A DNA stretch of 41,376 nucleotides. It comes from Candidatus Methylomirabilis sp. Its GTDB lineage: Bacteria > Oederibacteriota > PGYV01 > DYJU01. A model generated the notes under the pieces. It searched no databases. It was not told the DNA's origin and saw nothing but the letters and a program-made list of their open reading frames with translations. Each line of letters starts with the position of its first letter. The first letter of the stretch is position 1. The stretch lies in the NCBI GenBank assembly GCA_020722985.1, contig DYJU01000010.1, positions 1 to 41,376 of the forward strand. The letters are read 5' to 3'. Below, one piece after another: positions 1 to 9,472 of this stretch. A program made the translations under genes and the position numbers.

Positions 1-106
1 TGTAATATTCTCTTAAGAACTAATAGTCTATCTTTATTCATTATTTTTAACTTCTGTATGTGTATACCATGTCTATCCTTATTCCCATAACTTTCAATTT
101 ATAATA

Positions 107-135
107 TTGTAAAACTAATAAAGTTATGTTATAAA
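107..135 (+). promoter_or_regulatory. putative sigma70-type promoter upstream of ugd
   Basis: TTGTAA (107-112), 17-nt spacer, TATAAA (130-135), followed by a strong SD (aggaggt) and ATG at 167. Confidence 0.5.
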
Positions 136-166
136 TATCTTAAATATTTAATATCAGGAGGTTTTG

Positions 167-1453
167 ATGAAAATTGGTGTTGTTGGAGTAGGTTATGTGG
201 GTCTGGTAACCGGTGCATGTCTTGCAGATCTCGGCAATGATATTATCTGTGTTGATATTGATAAAAAAAAGATAAATAATTTAAAAAAAGGAATGCTTCC
301 AATATTTGAACCAGGGTTAGAAGAGTTATTAAAAAGAAACAAAAAAAGAATTAAATTCACATCTATTTTAAGAGAAGGAATTCAAAAATCAGATATAATT
401 TTTATTGCTGTTGGCACACCGCCAAAGGAAAATGGCGAAGCAGACCTTACTTTTGTTAAGAATGTTGCAAAAGGCATAGGTAAATATATAAATGGATATA
501 AAATTATAATTGATAAAAGCACTGTCCCTGTTGGAATGGGCGATATCATAGCAAGTATAATTAATTCAAATATGAAAAAGAAATATCAATTTGATGTTGT
601 TTCCTGTCCTGAATTTTTAAGAGAAGGATCTGCTATCCACGATTTTATGAATCCAGATAGAATTGTAATCGGAATATCAAAAAAAGAAGTTGGGAATAAA
701 GTGGCAGAAATTTTTAAACCATTAAACACAAAAATAATAATAACTGATATAAGAAGTGCAGAAATGATAAAATACGCTTCAAATTCTTTTTTAGCAACAA
801 AGATTTCTTTTATAAACGAGATAGCTAATATATGCGAAAGGGTTGGAGCAAATGTGAAGGTAGTTGCAGAAGTAGCAGGATTGGATAAAAGGATCGGTGG
901 ATTGTTTTTAGAAGCAGGTGCGGGTTTTGGGGGCTCCTGTTTTCCAAAAGATGTATCTGCACTTATAAATATTGCAAAACACGAAGATTATGAACCATTG
1001 ATTCTTAAGGCAGTTATGGAAACAAATAAATTGCAGAGAAAAAATATTTTTAATAAGATAAAACAGATACTCGGGACAATAGAAGGAAGGCAAATAGGTG
1101 TCCTGGGTATTGCATTTAAACCAAATACAGATGATATAAGAGATGCTGTATCTATTGATATAATAAATTTGCTTTTGCAAAAAGGTTGCAATGTAAAGGC
1201 ATTTGACCCTGCTGCAATGGAAAATGCAAAGAAGGTTTTAAAAGGTGTTCATTTTTGTAAAGATATATATTCAGTTGCAGAGGATAGCGAATGCCTTGTT
1301 ATACTGACTGAATGGAATGAATTTAAAGAAGCAGACTTAAATAAAATTAAAAAACTTATGAAAAATCCTGCTATAGTTGACGGCAGAAATATATATGACC
1401 CAAAATTTGTTAAAAAATTAGGTTTTAAATATATAGGCATTGGTAGAAATTAA
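167..1453 (+). CDS. ugd: UDP-glucose/nucleotide-sugar 6-dehydrogenase
   Basis: N-terminal GVVGVGYVGLVTGACLADLGN Rossmann motif, catalytic GAGFGGSCFPKDVSAL, C-terminal GIAFKPNTDDIRDA. The ORF track starts at TTG 164, but ATG 167 is better placed after the SD. Confidence 0.95.
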   Translation: MKIGVVGVGYVGLVTGACLADLGNDIICVDIDKKKINNLKKGMLPIFEPGLEELLKRNKKRIKFTSILREGIQKSDIIFIAVGTPPKENGEADLTFVKNVAKGIGKYINGYKIIIDKSTVPVGMGDIIASIINSNMKKKYQFDVVSCPEFLREGSAIHDFMNPDRIVIGISKKEVGNKVAEIFKPLNTKIIITDIRSAEMIKYASNSFLATKISFINEIANICERVGANVKVVAEVAGLDKRIGGLFLEAGAGFGGSCFPKDVSALINIAKHEDYEPLILKAVMETNKLQRKNIFNKIKQILGTIEGRQIGVLGIAFKPNTDDIRDAVSIDIINLLLQKGCNVKAFDPAAMENAKKVLKGVHFCKDIYSVAEDSECLVILTEWNEFKEADLNKIKKLMKNPAIVDGRNIYDPKFVKKLGFKYIGIGRN

Positions 1454-1478
1454 ATTAAAATAATCAAGGAGGGCAAAT

Positions 1479-1754
1479 ATGGGAAAGAAAGATAAAATAA
1501 AGCAGCAGACAAAACCAGTAGAAAAAGAAGAATTTACATTAAAAGAATATTTTTATATAAATGTGATTTTTTGGGTTTTTTTACTCATTTTAGCAATTTT
1601 AATATTTTTTACAACTGGCGGGCAATGGGATCCTGTGATGAAAAATGTTTTTACTTTTATTTTTTTAGTATTTGGTGGAGGTTTTACTATTGTTTCAATT
1701 TTTGATTATATTTATGAAAGGATAGCAAATAAAAATGTTCAGAATAATAATTAA
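1479..1754 (+). CDS. small membrane protein of unknown function (2 predicted TM segments)
   Basis: SD aaggaggg before ATG; two hydrophobic stretches; no family recognised. Confidence 0.7.
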   Translation: MGKKDKIKQQTKPVEKEEFTLKEYFYINVIFWVFLLILAILIFFTTGGQWDPVMKNVFTFIFLVFGGGFTIVSIFDYIYERIANKNVQNNN

Positions 1755-2400
1755 AAAATTTTTTTTAATTATATTTTCCTTTTTTTTATCTTGCCTTTTT
1801 ATTTATGCTGAAGAAATAAAAATATCAGAAGAAGATCAATCAACGCAAGAAACAACTAAAAAGGCAGAAATAAAATCTGATATTCAAACTGATTTTACTA
1901 TTGAAATAAAAGAGTTACAGATAAAATACGAAAGATTAAAAAGTTCGTCAGAGGAAGTGAAAACAAAAATATCTGATATTTATTCTTCCTTAAATACTAT
2001 GCAGGGTGATATAAAAAAGATAGATGAAAAAAGTTTAGAAATAAAAAATTTAATTGAAGAGTTGAATTCGCAGAAAGAAAAATTTCAAATTTTAGAAGAT
2101 GATTACAAGAAAAATTTCAAAGACATAAAAAGTTTTTTGGATGATTATAATATAACTAAAGATTCTTTAAAAGGGCAGATAGATAAAATACAGAGTTGGG
2201 ATGATATTTTACAGGTGTTAAAAAAAGAAATCAATAATAATGAACTTTCAATTGCTCAACTTAAAAAGAGCATAAATGAACTAAAACAGCAATATGGACA
2301 GGATGATAATATTTTGGATGTGATTGAAAAATGGCCATATCTCAGTTTAACCGCAGCTGTAATATCGGTAATTGCTTTTTTCGTTGCGGTTTCAAAGTAA
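1735..2400 (+). CDS. signal-peptide/coiled-coil protein with C-terminal TM segment, unknown function
   Basis: Hydrophobic N-terminus, long E/K/L-rich heptad-like region, C-terminal LSLTAAVISVIAFFVAVSK; overlaps the upstream ORF by 20 bp. Confidence 0.65.
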   Translation: MFRIIIKKFFLIIFSFFLSCLFIYAEEIKISEEDQSTQETTKKAEIKSDIQTDFTIEIKELQIKYERLKSSSEEVKTKISDIYSSLNTMQGDIKKIDEKSLEIKNLIEELNSQKEKFQILEDDYKKNFKDIKSFLDDYNITKDSLKGQIDKIQSWDDILQVLKKEINNNELSIAQLKKSINELKQQYGQDDNILDVIEKWPYLSLTAAVISVIAFFVAVSK

Positions 2401-2412
2401 AAAGGTGAAAAT

Positions 2413-3267
2413 ATGCCTTTGAGTATGACAGCGTGGGGAACATATAAAGATAAATTTTATTCTATAAATATAAGAAGTTTAAATTCAAAATATAAAGAAA
2501 TAAATTTGCATCTGCCACAGGAATTTTTTTCGCTTGAACCTTTTATTTATTCATTAATAAATGAAAAAATAAACCGTGGCAGAATAGATGTTTTTATTAA
2601 TATAGAAAGTTCAGATAATTTAACAATTAAAATTAACGAAAGATTATTTAAAGAAGCATATATTCAATTTAAAAAAATATTTAATAAAACAGGGGTAAAA
2701 GAAGAAATACCAGTTTCTGCACTGATACAAAATATAGAGGGTATCATTCAAAAAAAGCAAAGTGTGGATAAAAAAGTCTTTAACTGGCAAAGCGTAAAAA
2801 TAACGCTTATAAAAGCAGTTAAAAATTTATTTTTAATGAAAAAAATAGAAGGTAAAAAATTGGTTAACGATATTAAAGATAAAATAAAAGATATATATAA
2901 AGAAATTAAGAATATAAAAAAAATTTATGATAGATATAAAATTGAATATATAAACAATATAAGACAAAAAATAAAAAAAATTTTAAATGATGATGAACTA
3001 TTTAAAGATAAAGAGATTATTCAAATACTTGAAAGATTTGATATAAATGAAGAATTGGTGAGACTTACATCACATACAGAACAGATTGAGACATTATTAA
3101 AAAAGGAAAATCCAGTTGGTAAAAAGATTGATTTTTTAACTCAGGAAATAAACAGGGAAGCCAATACGATTTCATCTAAAATATCATATCTGGAAATAAC
3201 AAAAAGTATAGTTAATATAAAAGAGTTAAATGATAAAATAAGAGAACAGGTTCAAAATTTAGAATAA
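2413..3267 (+). CDS. yicC: YicC/YloC-family endoribonuclease
   Basis: Starts LSMTAWG; NIRSLNSKYKEINLHLP; C-terminal GKKIDFLTQEINREANTISSKI, characteristic of YicC; directly upstream of gmk. Confidence 0.92.
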   Translation: MPLSMTAWGTYKDKFYSINIRSLNSKYKEINLHLPQEFFSLEPFIYSLINEKINRGRIDVFINIESSDNLTIKINERLFKEAYIQFKKIFNKTGVKEEIPVSALIQNIEGIIQKKQSVDKKVFNWQSVKITLIKAVKNLFLMKKIEGKKLVNDIKDKIKDIYKEIKNIKKIYDRYKIEYINNIRQKIKKILNDDELFKDKEIIQILERFDINEELVRLTSHTEQIETLLKKENPVGKKIDFLTQEINREANTISSKISYLEITKSIVNIKELNDKIREQVQNLE

Positions 3268-3280
3268 AAAGGTATCAAAA

Positions 3281-3859
3281 ATGGAAAAAGGAATTGTTTT
3301 TGTAATTTCAGGACCTTCTGGTTCCGGTAAAAGTACGATAATAAACAGATTCATCAAAAAACACAAAAAAGATTTTTTTCTTTCAATATCAGCAACAACA
3401 AGAGAACCAAGGAAAGGCGAAATAGATAAAAAGGATTATTATTTCTATACAAAAACTAAATTTAAAAGCAATATTAAAAAAAATAAATTTTTGGAATATG
3501 CAAAAGTACTTGATAATTTTTATGGAACCCCTGAAAAGCCAGTGCTTGATAATATCAATAAGGGGAAAAATGTAATTATGGATATTGACGTTCGGGGAGC
3601 AAATAAAATAAAAACCAAATTAAAAAATTGCGTTACTGTTTTTATGATGCCGCCTGACTTTAATGAACTGGAAAAACGCTTAAGAAAACGAAAAACAGAT
3701 TCAGAAAAGAGTATAAAGAAAAGATTAAAACTTGCAAAAAAAGAATTGAAAGAAAGGGAAAATTATGATTATATAATAGTAAATAAAGATTTAAAAGAAA
3801 CTATCAATTGTTTGGAGATTATAATTAAATTGGAAAAATTTAGAAGATATAAAATTTAA
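3281..3859 (+). CDS. gmk: guanylate kinase
   Basis: P-loop SGPSGSGKSTI; SISATTREPRKGEIDKKDYYF; DIDVRGANKIK. Confidence 0.95.
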   Translation: MEKGIVFVISGPSGSGKSTIINRFIKKHKKDFFLSISATTREPRKGEIDKKDYYFYTKTKFKSNIKKNKFLEYAKVLDNFYGTPEKPVLDNINKGKNVIMDIDVRGANKIKTKLKNCVTVFMMPPDFNELEKRLRKRKTDSEKSIKKRLKLAKKELKERENYDYIIVNKDLKETINCLEIIIKLEKFRRYKI

Positions 3860-3872
3860 AGGAGGTAGTATT

Positions 3873-4100
3873 ATGAAAAAATTAAATTATGATATTGATG
3901 ACATAGAAAAAAGGATACCTAGTAAATACGCCGCGATTATTGCTATAGCAAGCAGAGCTAAACAGATACTTGATAATCCTGGAGATTTAGATGACACTTT
4001 AAGAAAAAATAAACCCGTTGTTGCTGCCATTATGGAATTTATGCAGGACAAAGTGAAATATCCTGAATTTAATATTACTAAAATAAATGAAGAGGATTAA
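3873..4100 (+). CDS. rpoZ: DNA-directed RNA polymerase omega subunit
   Basis: 75 aa with PSKYAAIIAIASRAKQI and KPVVAAIMEF; sits between gmk and coaBC. Confidence 0.88.
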   Translation: MKKLNYDIDDIEKRIPSKYAAIIAIASRAKQILDNPGDLDDTLRKNKPVVAAIMEFMQDKVKYPEFNITKINEED

Positions 4101-4106
4101 TACAAA

Positions 4107-5273
4107 TTGGCAAAAATTGTTCTTGGGATTACTGGCAGTATTGCCGCATATAAAGCATGTGATATTATCCGTGAATTTAAGAAAAAGAACAACGAAGTAA
4201 TTTGCATAATGACTTCTGCAGCAAAGGAGTTTATAACTCCGCTTACCCTCGCAACATTAAGTGAAAATCCAGTTTATGATGACATCTTTTATTTTAGCAA
4301 AAATTATAATTCAAAGATTAAACATATTGACCTTTCGCAGGATTGTGATTTAATTTTAGTTGTTCCAGCAACTGCTAATATAATAGGAAAAATTGCTTCA
4401 GGTATTGCAGATGATCTTTTAACAGCAACAGTCATGGCAAGTAAAAAGCCAGTTTTATTTGCACCGGCAATGAATAAGAATATGTGGGAAAATAACATTG
4501 TTAAAGAAAATGTAGTAAAACTAAAAAAATTTGGCTATAAATTCGTAGGTCCTAAAAAAGGATTGCTTGCCTGCGGCGATTATGGGGATGGACATATAGA
4601 AGATACTGAAAAAATAGTAAATGAAGCAATTTCTTTATTAAAAAAAAAATCTTTAAAAAATAAAACTGTTTTAATTCTTTCCGGACCAACAGCAGAAAAA
4701 ATTGATGATATACGTTACATTACTAACGCATCATCTGGTAAAACAGGTTTTTTTTTAGCAAATGAAGCTAAAGCGAGAGGAGCAAATGTTATTTTTATTA
4801 CGGGAAAAACAGATCTTATTCCCGATGCAGATATCTGTCAAAAAATAGAATCTGCCAATGATATGTTTGAAATGGCAAAAAAATATTTTAAGAAATCAGA
4901 TATAATAATAAGTGCTGCAGCAGTAGGAGATTTTACAGTTGAAAAAATAGATGGTAAAATTCCACGTGAAAAAAATTTAAATTTAAAATTAAAACCAACT
5001 AAAGATATACTTGGTTTTTTGGGCGTAAATAAAAAAAATAAAAAAATTATAGGGTTTTCAGCAGAAATCGGAAATAATCTAAAAAGAGCAAAAGAAAAAA
5101 TAAAAAGAAAAAATCTGGACTTTATAGTGGTAAATGATGTAACTAAGAAAGATTGCGGGTTTGGCTCGGACCATAATGATATAATAATTTTAAATAAAAA
5201 AGGTAAAGTTGTTTTCAGTGGGGGAGGAACAAAAGAATTTCTGGCAGAAAAAATTTTAGATTGTATTGAATAA
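4107..5273 (+). CDS. coaBC: bifunctional phosphopantothenoylcysteine decarboxylase / phosphopantothenate-cysteine ligase
   Basis: GITGSIAAYKACDIIREF, APAMNKNMWEN, LACGDYGDGHI, AAAVGDF, GFSAEIGNN; TTG start. Confidence 0.95.
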   Translation: MAKIVLGITGSIAAYKACDIIREFKKKNNEVICIMTSAAKEFITPLTLATLSENPVYDDIFYFSKNYNSKIKHIDLSQDCDLILVVPATANIIGKIASGIADDLLTATVMASKKPVLFAPAMNKNMWENNIVKENVVKLKKFGYKFVGPKKGLLACGDYGDGHIEDTEKIVNEAISLLKKKSLKNKTVLILSGPTAEKIDDIRYITNASSGKTGFFLANEAKARGANVIFITGKTDLIPDADICQKIESANDMFEMAKKYFKKSDIIISAAAVGDFTVEKIDGKIPREKNLNLKLKPTKDILGFLGVNKKNKKIIGFSAEIGNNLKRAKEKIKRKNLDFIVVNDVTKKDCGFGSDHNDIIILNKKGKVVFSGGGTKEFLAEKILDCIE

Positions 5274-5291
5274 TAAAAAAGGAAATTCAAC

Positions 5292-6893
5292 ATGAAGAAA
5301 TTTTTTATATGTTTGAATATTTTTTTTATATTTTTTTCACCATTGTTTGCAGAACCTATTGATATTAAAAAATTACCATTATATAAGGATGAGATTATTA
5401 TAAAATATAAAGATAGCATAAAAGATGAAGATTTAGAAAAAATGGGAAAAAGATATAATACAGAGTTTAAGTTAAAAGAAGAAGCAATTTCGTATATTGA
5501 GAGAAAATATAATCTCAAACTTAAAAAAAATTATTTTAAAAATATTCCTTTTTCATGTTATAAAATTTTTGATATTAATTTGATGCAAAGTATTGTTAAA
5601 GAACTTTCAAATGAAGAAATAATAGAATATGCTGAGCCCAACTATTTTAGATATGCTCTTTATACCCCACTTTCTACCCCGGATGATACTTATTATCAGA
5701 ATGGTTCTTTATGGGGATTTAATAAAATTCAGGCAGATTATGCTTTGAATAATATATTTTTTGATACTTTAAAAAATAAAAAAATAATAGTTGCAGTTAT
5801 TGACACGGGTATTGGTTGTGGTAATAACTGTTTTCAAGAAGATTTACAGGGAAGGACTATAAATGGTATTAATATACTTAATCCTGCGGAGTCGCCATCA
5901 GATGATGGAATTTCTTTAGGGCATGGAACTTTTGTTGCAGGAATAATTGCGGCAAATATTAATAATGCAACAGGCATTGCCGGTGTATCTTTATGCAATG
6001 CAACATATACAGCAAATGTTCTGGTTATGCCAGTTAAAGTTTTAGATTCAGAAGGAAACGGTTCTGATGATGTTGTATATACGGGTATTATCTGGGCAGT
6101 GGATAACGGTGCAAAAGTTTTAAATTTGAGTTTTGGTGGAGAAGAAGACAGTATAACTTTGAGAAATGCGATAAATTATGCTTATTCAAAAAATTGTATC
6201 ATTGTTGCTGCAGCAGGTAATTCGGACACATATACTTTTTATCCAGCTGCATACTCAAATGTAATAAGTGTAGGAGCATCAAATATACTTGATAAAAAGG
6301 CTGATTTTTCAAATACCGGGAAAATAGATGTCTGTGCGCCAGGAGAGGATATTTATAGTACAGATAATAAACTTTCTTGTTATAAGTATTCTCAGGCAAG
6401 CGGAACATCCTTTGCTGCTCCTTATGTAAGCGGTCTTGCAGCTTTGCTTTTACTTTATTTTGATAATTTAACTCCGATTAAAGTAAGAAATATAATTGAA
6501 CAAACAAGCGATGATATAGAAGAAACAGGATTTGATAAAAAAACAGGGTGGGGGAGGATAAATGTTTATCGGGCATTACAACTTGATTATAAAAAAGTAT
6601 CAGAAATAAAAACATATAATTGGCCCAATCCTTTTTCTCCAGAAAAAGATATAAATACCAATATAGAAATTATTTTAAATGAACTTACTGATATAACAGT
6701 TGAAATTTATGATGCTGGCGGTGATCTTGTATGGAAAAAGGAAATAAAAAGAAGCGAATTAAATTATGGGCATAACACTATTACATGGAATGGGAAAAAC
6801 ATGCAGGGCAGGACAGTAAATAACGGAGTATATTTTTATGTGGTTAAAAATCCTGAAATTATAGGTAAAAATAAAATTGCAGTTCTTTATTAA
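5292..6893 (+). CDS. secreted subtilisin-like (S8) serine protease with C-terminal FlgD-like/sorting-type domain
   Basis: Signal peptide; catalytic Asp VAVIDTGIG, His LGHGTFVAG, Ser GTSFAAPYVSG; C-terminal NWPNPFSPEKDINTNIEI...WNGKNMQGRTVNNGVYFYVVK. Confidence 0.93.
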   Translation: MKKFFICLNIFFIFFSPLFAEPIDIKKLPLYKDEIIIKYKDSIKDEDLEKMGKRYNTEFKLKEEAISYIERKYNLKLKKNYFKNIPFSCYKIFDINLMQSIVKELSNEEIIEYAEPNYFRYALYTPLSTPDDTYYQNGSLWGFNKIQADYALNNIFFDTLKNKKIIVAVIDTGIGCGNNCFQEDLQGRTINGINILNPAESPSDDGISLGHGTFVAGIIAANINNATGIAGVSLCNATYTANVLVMPVKVLDSEGNGSDDVVYTGIIWAVDNGAKVLNLSFGGEEDSITLRNAINYAYSKNCIIVAAAGNSDTYTFYPAAYSNVISVGASNILDKKADFSNTGKIDVCAPGEDIYSTDNKLSCYKYSQASGTSFAAPYVSGLAALLLLYFDNLTPIKVRNIIEQTSDDIEETGFDKKTGWGRINVYRALQLDYKKVSEIKTYNWPNPFSPEKDINTNIEIILNELTDITVEIYDAGGDLVWKKEIKRSELNYGHNTITWNGKNMQGRTVNNGVYFYVVKNPEIIGKNKIAVLY

Positions 6894-6902
6894 GAGGAAA
6901 AA

Positions 6903-7889
6903 ATGAAAAAATTTTTATATATATTTTTTATATTATTAATTTCTTTTAATTTAAAAGCAGAAGGAGGGCAGGCATTTGCTTTTTTAAAGAATAATTTTGG
7001 AGTAAGGGCTGCTGGTATGGGCGGCAGTTTTGTATCTATATCAAATGATGTATCCTGCATTTATTACAATCCAGCAGGACTTTTGAATTTAAATGATTTA
7101 GAACTTACCGCTGAAACACAGGTTTTGAGTTTTGGCAGGAGTTTAAATTATGTGGCTCTTGGCAAACCTTTTAAAATAAATAAAATATCCTACGCAACTG
7201 GATTTTCATGGATAAATTATTCATCAGGTTCAGATATAGAAGAAAGAAAAACAAATTCTTTTGAACCAGAAAGCAGATTTTCAAATAATGCAAATATTTT
7301 TGTTTTTTCAACAGCAACCAGATTGATGAAAAATTTTTATATTGGTGGAAATTTTAAATTTTTATTTCAAAACATAAAGGATGTAAAAGGCAGTGGCATA
7401 GGTTTTGATTTTGGAGTTGTTTTAAAAATTTTTGATAATTTAAACGCTGGTTTTACACTGCAAAATATAAGCACAAATATAAACTGGAATAACAATTCTC
7501 GCATTGAAAAAGTTCCACAATATTTTCTATCTGGTATTTCCTATGAATTTATAAATTTATTTGGATTAAATAAATTTGATTTAATAACCGGGGGGGATAT
7601 GATTTATGCAGGTCCTGATCATTTTAAATTAAAATTTGGTGGTGAATTATTAATTGATAAATTTATAGCAATAAGAACAGGTTTTAATGATACATTAACG
7701 TTAGGATTTGGAATAAAAATTACTCCAACAGAAATTTTTTTAGTAAAAATAGATTATTCCTTTTCCCGGGATTTAATTTTAACTGATGAATTCAACCATA
7801 GAATCGGTATTACCATTGACTATGTAATACCACATTGGGGAGTTTCAGATAAAAGAGAAAGCGAAACAAAAGAATCAAATCAATGGTAA
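6903..7889 (+). CDS. PorV/PorQ (UPF0164)-like outer-membrane beta-barrel protein
   Basis: Signal peptide; FGVRAAGMGGSFVSISNDVSCIYYNPAGLLNL, the hallmark N-terminal motif of this family; alternating beta-barrel pattern. Confidence 0.8.
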   Translation: MKKFLYIFFILLISFNLKAEGGQAFAFLKNNFGVRAAGMGGSFVSISNDVSCIYYNPAGLLNLNDLELTAETQVLSFGRSLNYVALGKPFKINKISYATGFSWINYSSGSDIEERKTNSFEPESRFSNNANIFVFSTATRLMKNFYIGGNFKFLFQNIKDVKGSGIGFDFGVVLKIFDNLNAGFTLQNISTNINWNNNSRIEKVPQYFLSGISYEFINLFGLNKFDLITGGDMIYAGPDHFKLKFGGELLIDKFIAIRTGFNDTLTLGFGIKITPTEIFLVKIDYSFSRDLILTDEFNHRIGITIDYVIPHWGVSDKRESETKESNQW

Positions 7890-7893
7890 AAAA

Positions 7894-9030
7894 ATGGAAA
7901 TAAAAAAGAAAAAAATACTTTTTACAGAGTATTTTTCATTTGTAGGTGGAGGTCAGGTTGTTCTTTTGAACCTGATTAAAAATTTGAAAAAAGATTATGA
8001 GATTAAAGTCCTTTTGTTAAATGAAGGGAAATTAGTTAAAGAATTAGAAAAAGTCGGTATTGATTATTATATAATAAAAGCGCCATTAAAAGTAAAATAT
8101 AGATATTTCTGGAATATTTTACCTGTTATTTTTAAAATTTATCAATTGTTAAAAAAAATAAAACCGGATTTAATTTATGCAAATTGTTTTTTTGCAATAA
8201 AACTTTTAATGCCAGCAATAAGATTATTAAAGATAAAAACAATCTGGCATAAACACGTCATCATAGATAAAAAATACAATTCTTATCTTGCTGGTCAGAT
8301 AAGAAAGTATTCCAAATTAGTAAATATCATCATCTGTGTTTCTTATGCTGTAAGAGAATCACTTATAAATATAGGTGTGAATAAAGATAAATTAAAGGTA
8401 ATTTATAATGGTATAGAAATTCCAGAATTAAATATCAAAAAAGAGAGAAAAAAAATCAGAGAAAAATATAAAATAAAAAATGAATTTTTAATAGGGACTA
8501 TTGGTTTTTTTAGAGAAAATAAAGGTTTTGATATTTTTATAAAATGCGCATATGAATTAAAGAAAAAAATAAAAAATTTAAAATTTATATTGGCAGGTAA
8601 ATCAGATATAGGCACAGGTTCTTATGAGATAAAATTAAGAAATTTAATAAGGGATCTAAAATTAAATGATAATTTTATTTTCCCTGGATATGTTGATAGA
8701 TATAAAATATTACCCGCTTTTGATTTATTTATTTTGTCTTCTTATGCTGAACCATTCGGATTAATAACTCTGGAAGCTTTATCTCTTAATATCCCGGTTG
8801 TTGCTTTTGCAACAGGCGGAAGCAAAGAAATAATAAAAAATGGATATAATGGCTTTTTGGTTAATAAAGTTAACTATAAACTTTTAGCCGAAAAAGTATT
8901 ATATGTTTTGAAAAACAGAAAACATTTAAGAAAAATAAGCAAAAATGCCAGCAAATATATATGGGAAAAATTTGGAATAAAAAAACAGATAATAGAAATA
9001 AAAAAAATCATTAATAGATTAATTGCGTAA
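7894..9030 (+). CDS. GT4-family glycosyltransferase
   Basis: N-terminal GGGQVVLLNLI; YNGIEIP; C-terminal SSYAEPFGLITLEALSLNIPVVAFATGGSKEII. Confidence 0.9.
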   Translation: MEIKKKKILFTEYFSFVGGGQVVLLNLIKNLKKDYEIKVLLLNEGKLVKELEKVGIDYYIIKAPLKVKYRYFWNILPVIFKIYQLLKKIKPDLIYANCFFAIKLLMPAIRLLKIKTIWHKHVIIDKKYNSYLAGQIRKYSKLVNIIICVSYAVRESLINIGVNKDKLKVIYNGIEIPELNIKKERKKIREKYKIKNEFLIGTIGFFRENKGFDIFIKCAYELKKKIKNLKFILAGKSDIGTGSYEIKLRNLIRDLKLNDNFIFPGYVDRYKILPAFDLFILSSYAEPFGLITLEALSLNIPVVAFATGGSKEIIKNGYNGFLVNKVNYKLLAEKVLYVLKNRKHLRKISKNASKYIWEKFGIKKQIIEIKKIINRLIA

Positions 9031-9063
9031 AACTTTAATTAAGAATAAACGTCAAATGAAAAA

Positions 9064-9385
9064 GTAATAGTTCAGATACTAAAAGGAACTTATAAAAGTT
9101 CAAATATTTATAGAAAACCCTTGAATATGATGTTATTGCGAGGAAGCCGAAAGGAAAGTTAAGAAAGAAAAATAAGGGTATATGAGCCAGACGAAGCAAT
9201 CTCGCAGTTGAAAACGGGAGCAGATAAGACTAAAAAGCATTAGGTAATAAAAACAAGATTGCTTTGTCAAGCGGGAGTTAACGAGGTGATAGAAGGCAGA
9301 AGTTATTATTCGCCTGACTTTGCAATGATATAGCGAAAAATTTATATATGGATTAATTTTGTTCTACCAATGGCTAAACTATTAC
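9064..9385 (+). repeat. interspersed MITE-like structured repeat, copy A
   Basis: Non-coding; shares long near-identical blocks with copies B and C (e.g. aataagggtatat..gacgaagcaatct.gcagttgaaaacgg; ttttgttctaccaatggctaaactattac). Ends are inverted: GTAATAGTTCAG ... CTAAACTATTAC. Confidence 0.85.
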
Positions 9386-9405
9386 ATAAAAAAAATTTAA
9401 TAAAG

Positions 9406-9433
9406 TTGCATTATTTTTATTTTATGCTATAAT
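9406..9433 (+). promoter_or_regulatory. putative promoter for the bamA/lpx cluster
   Basis: TTGCAT (9406-9411), 16-nt spacer, extended -10 TGcTATAAT (TATAAT 9428-9433); SD caggagg and ATG at 9473 follow. Confidence 0.65.
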
Positions 9434-9472
9434 TTATTTTGCTTTTTATAATTTTCAGGAGGTTTTGTATTT

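Noticed and set aside
4838-5518. 226-aa minus-strand ORF antisense to coaBC and the S8 protease start
   Set aside because: Antisense to two well-supported genes; phenylalanine/isoleucine/serine-rich composition typical of antisense AT-rich coding DNA.
9064-9385. CRISPR array or tandem repeat in the long intergenic gap
   Set aside because: No regularly spaced direct repeats; the homology is between distant copies with inverted ends.
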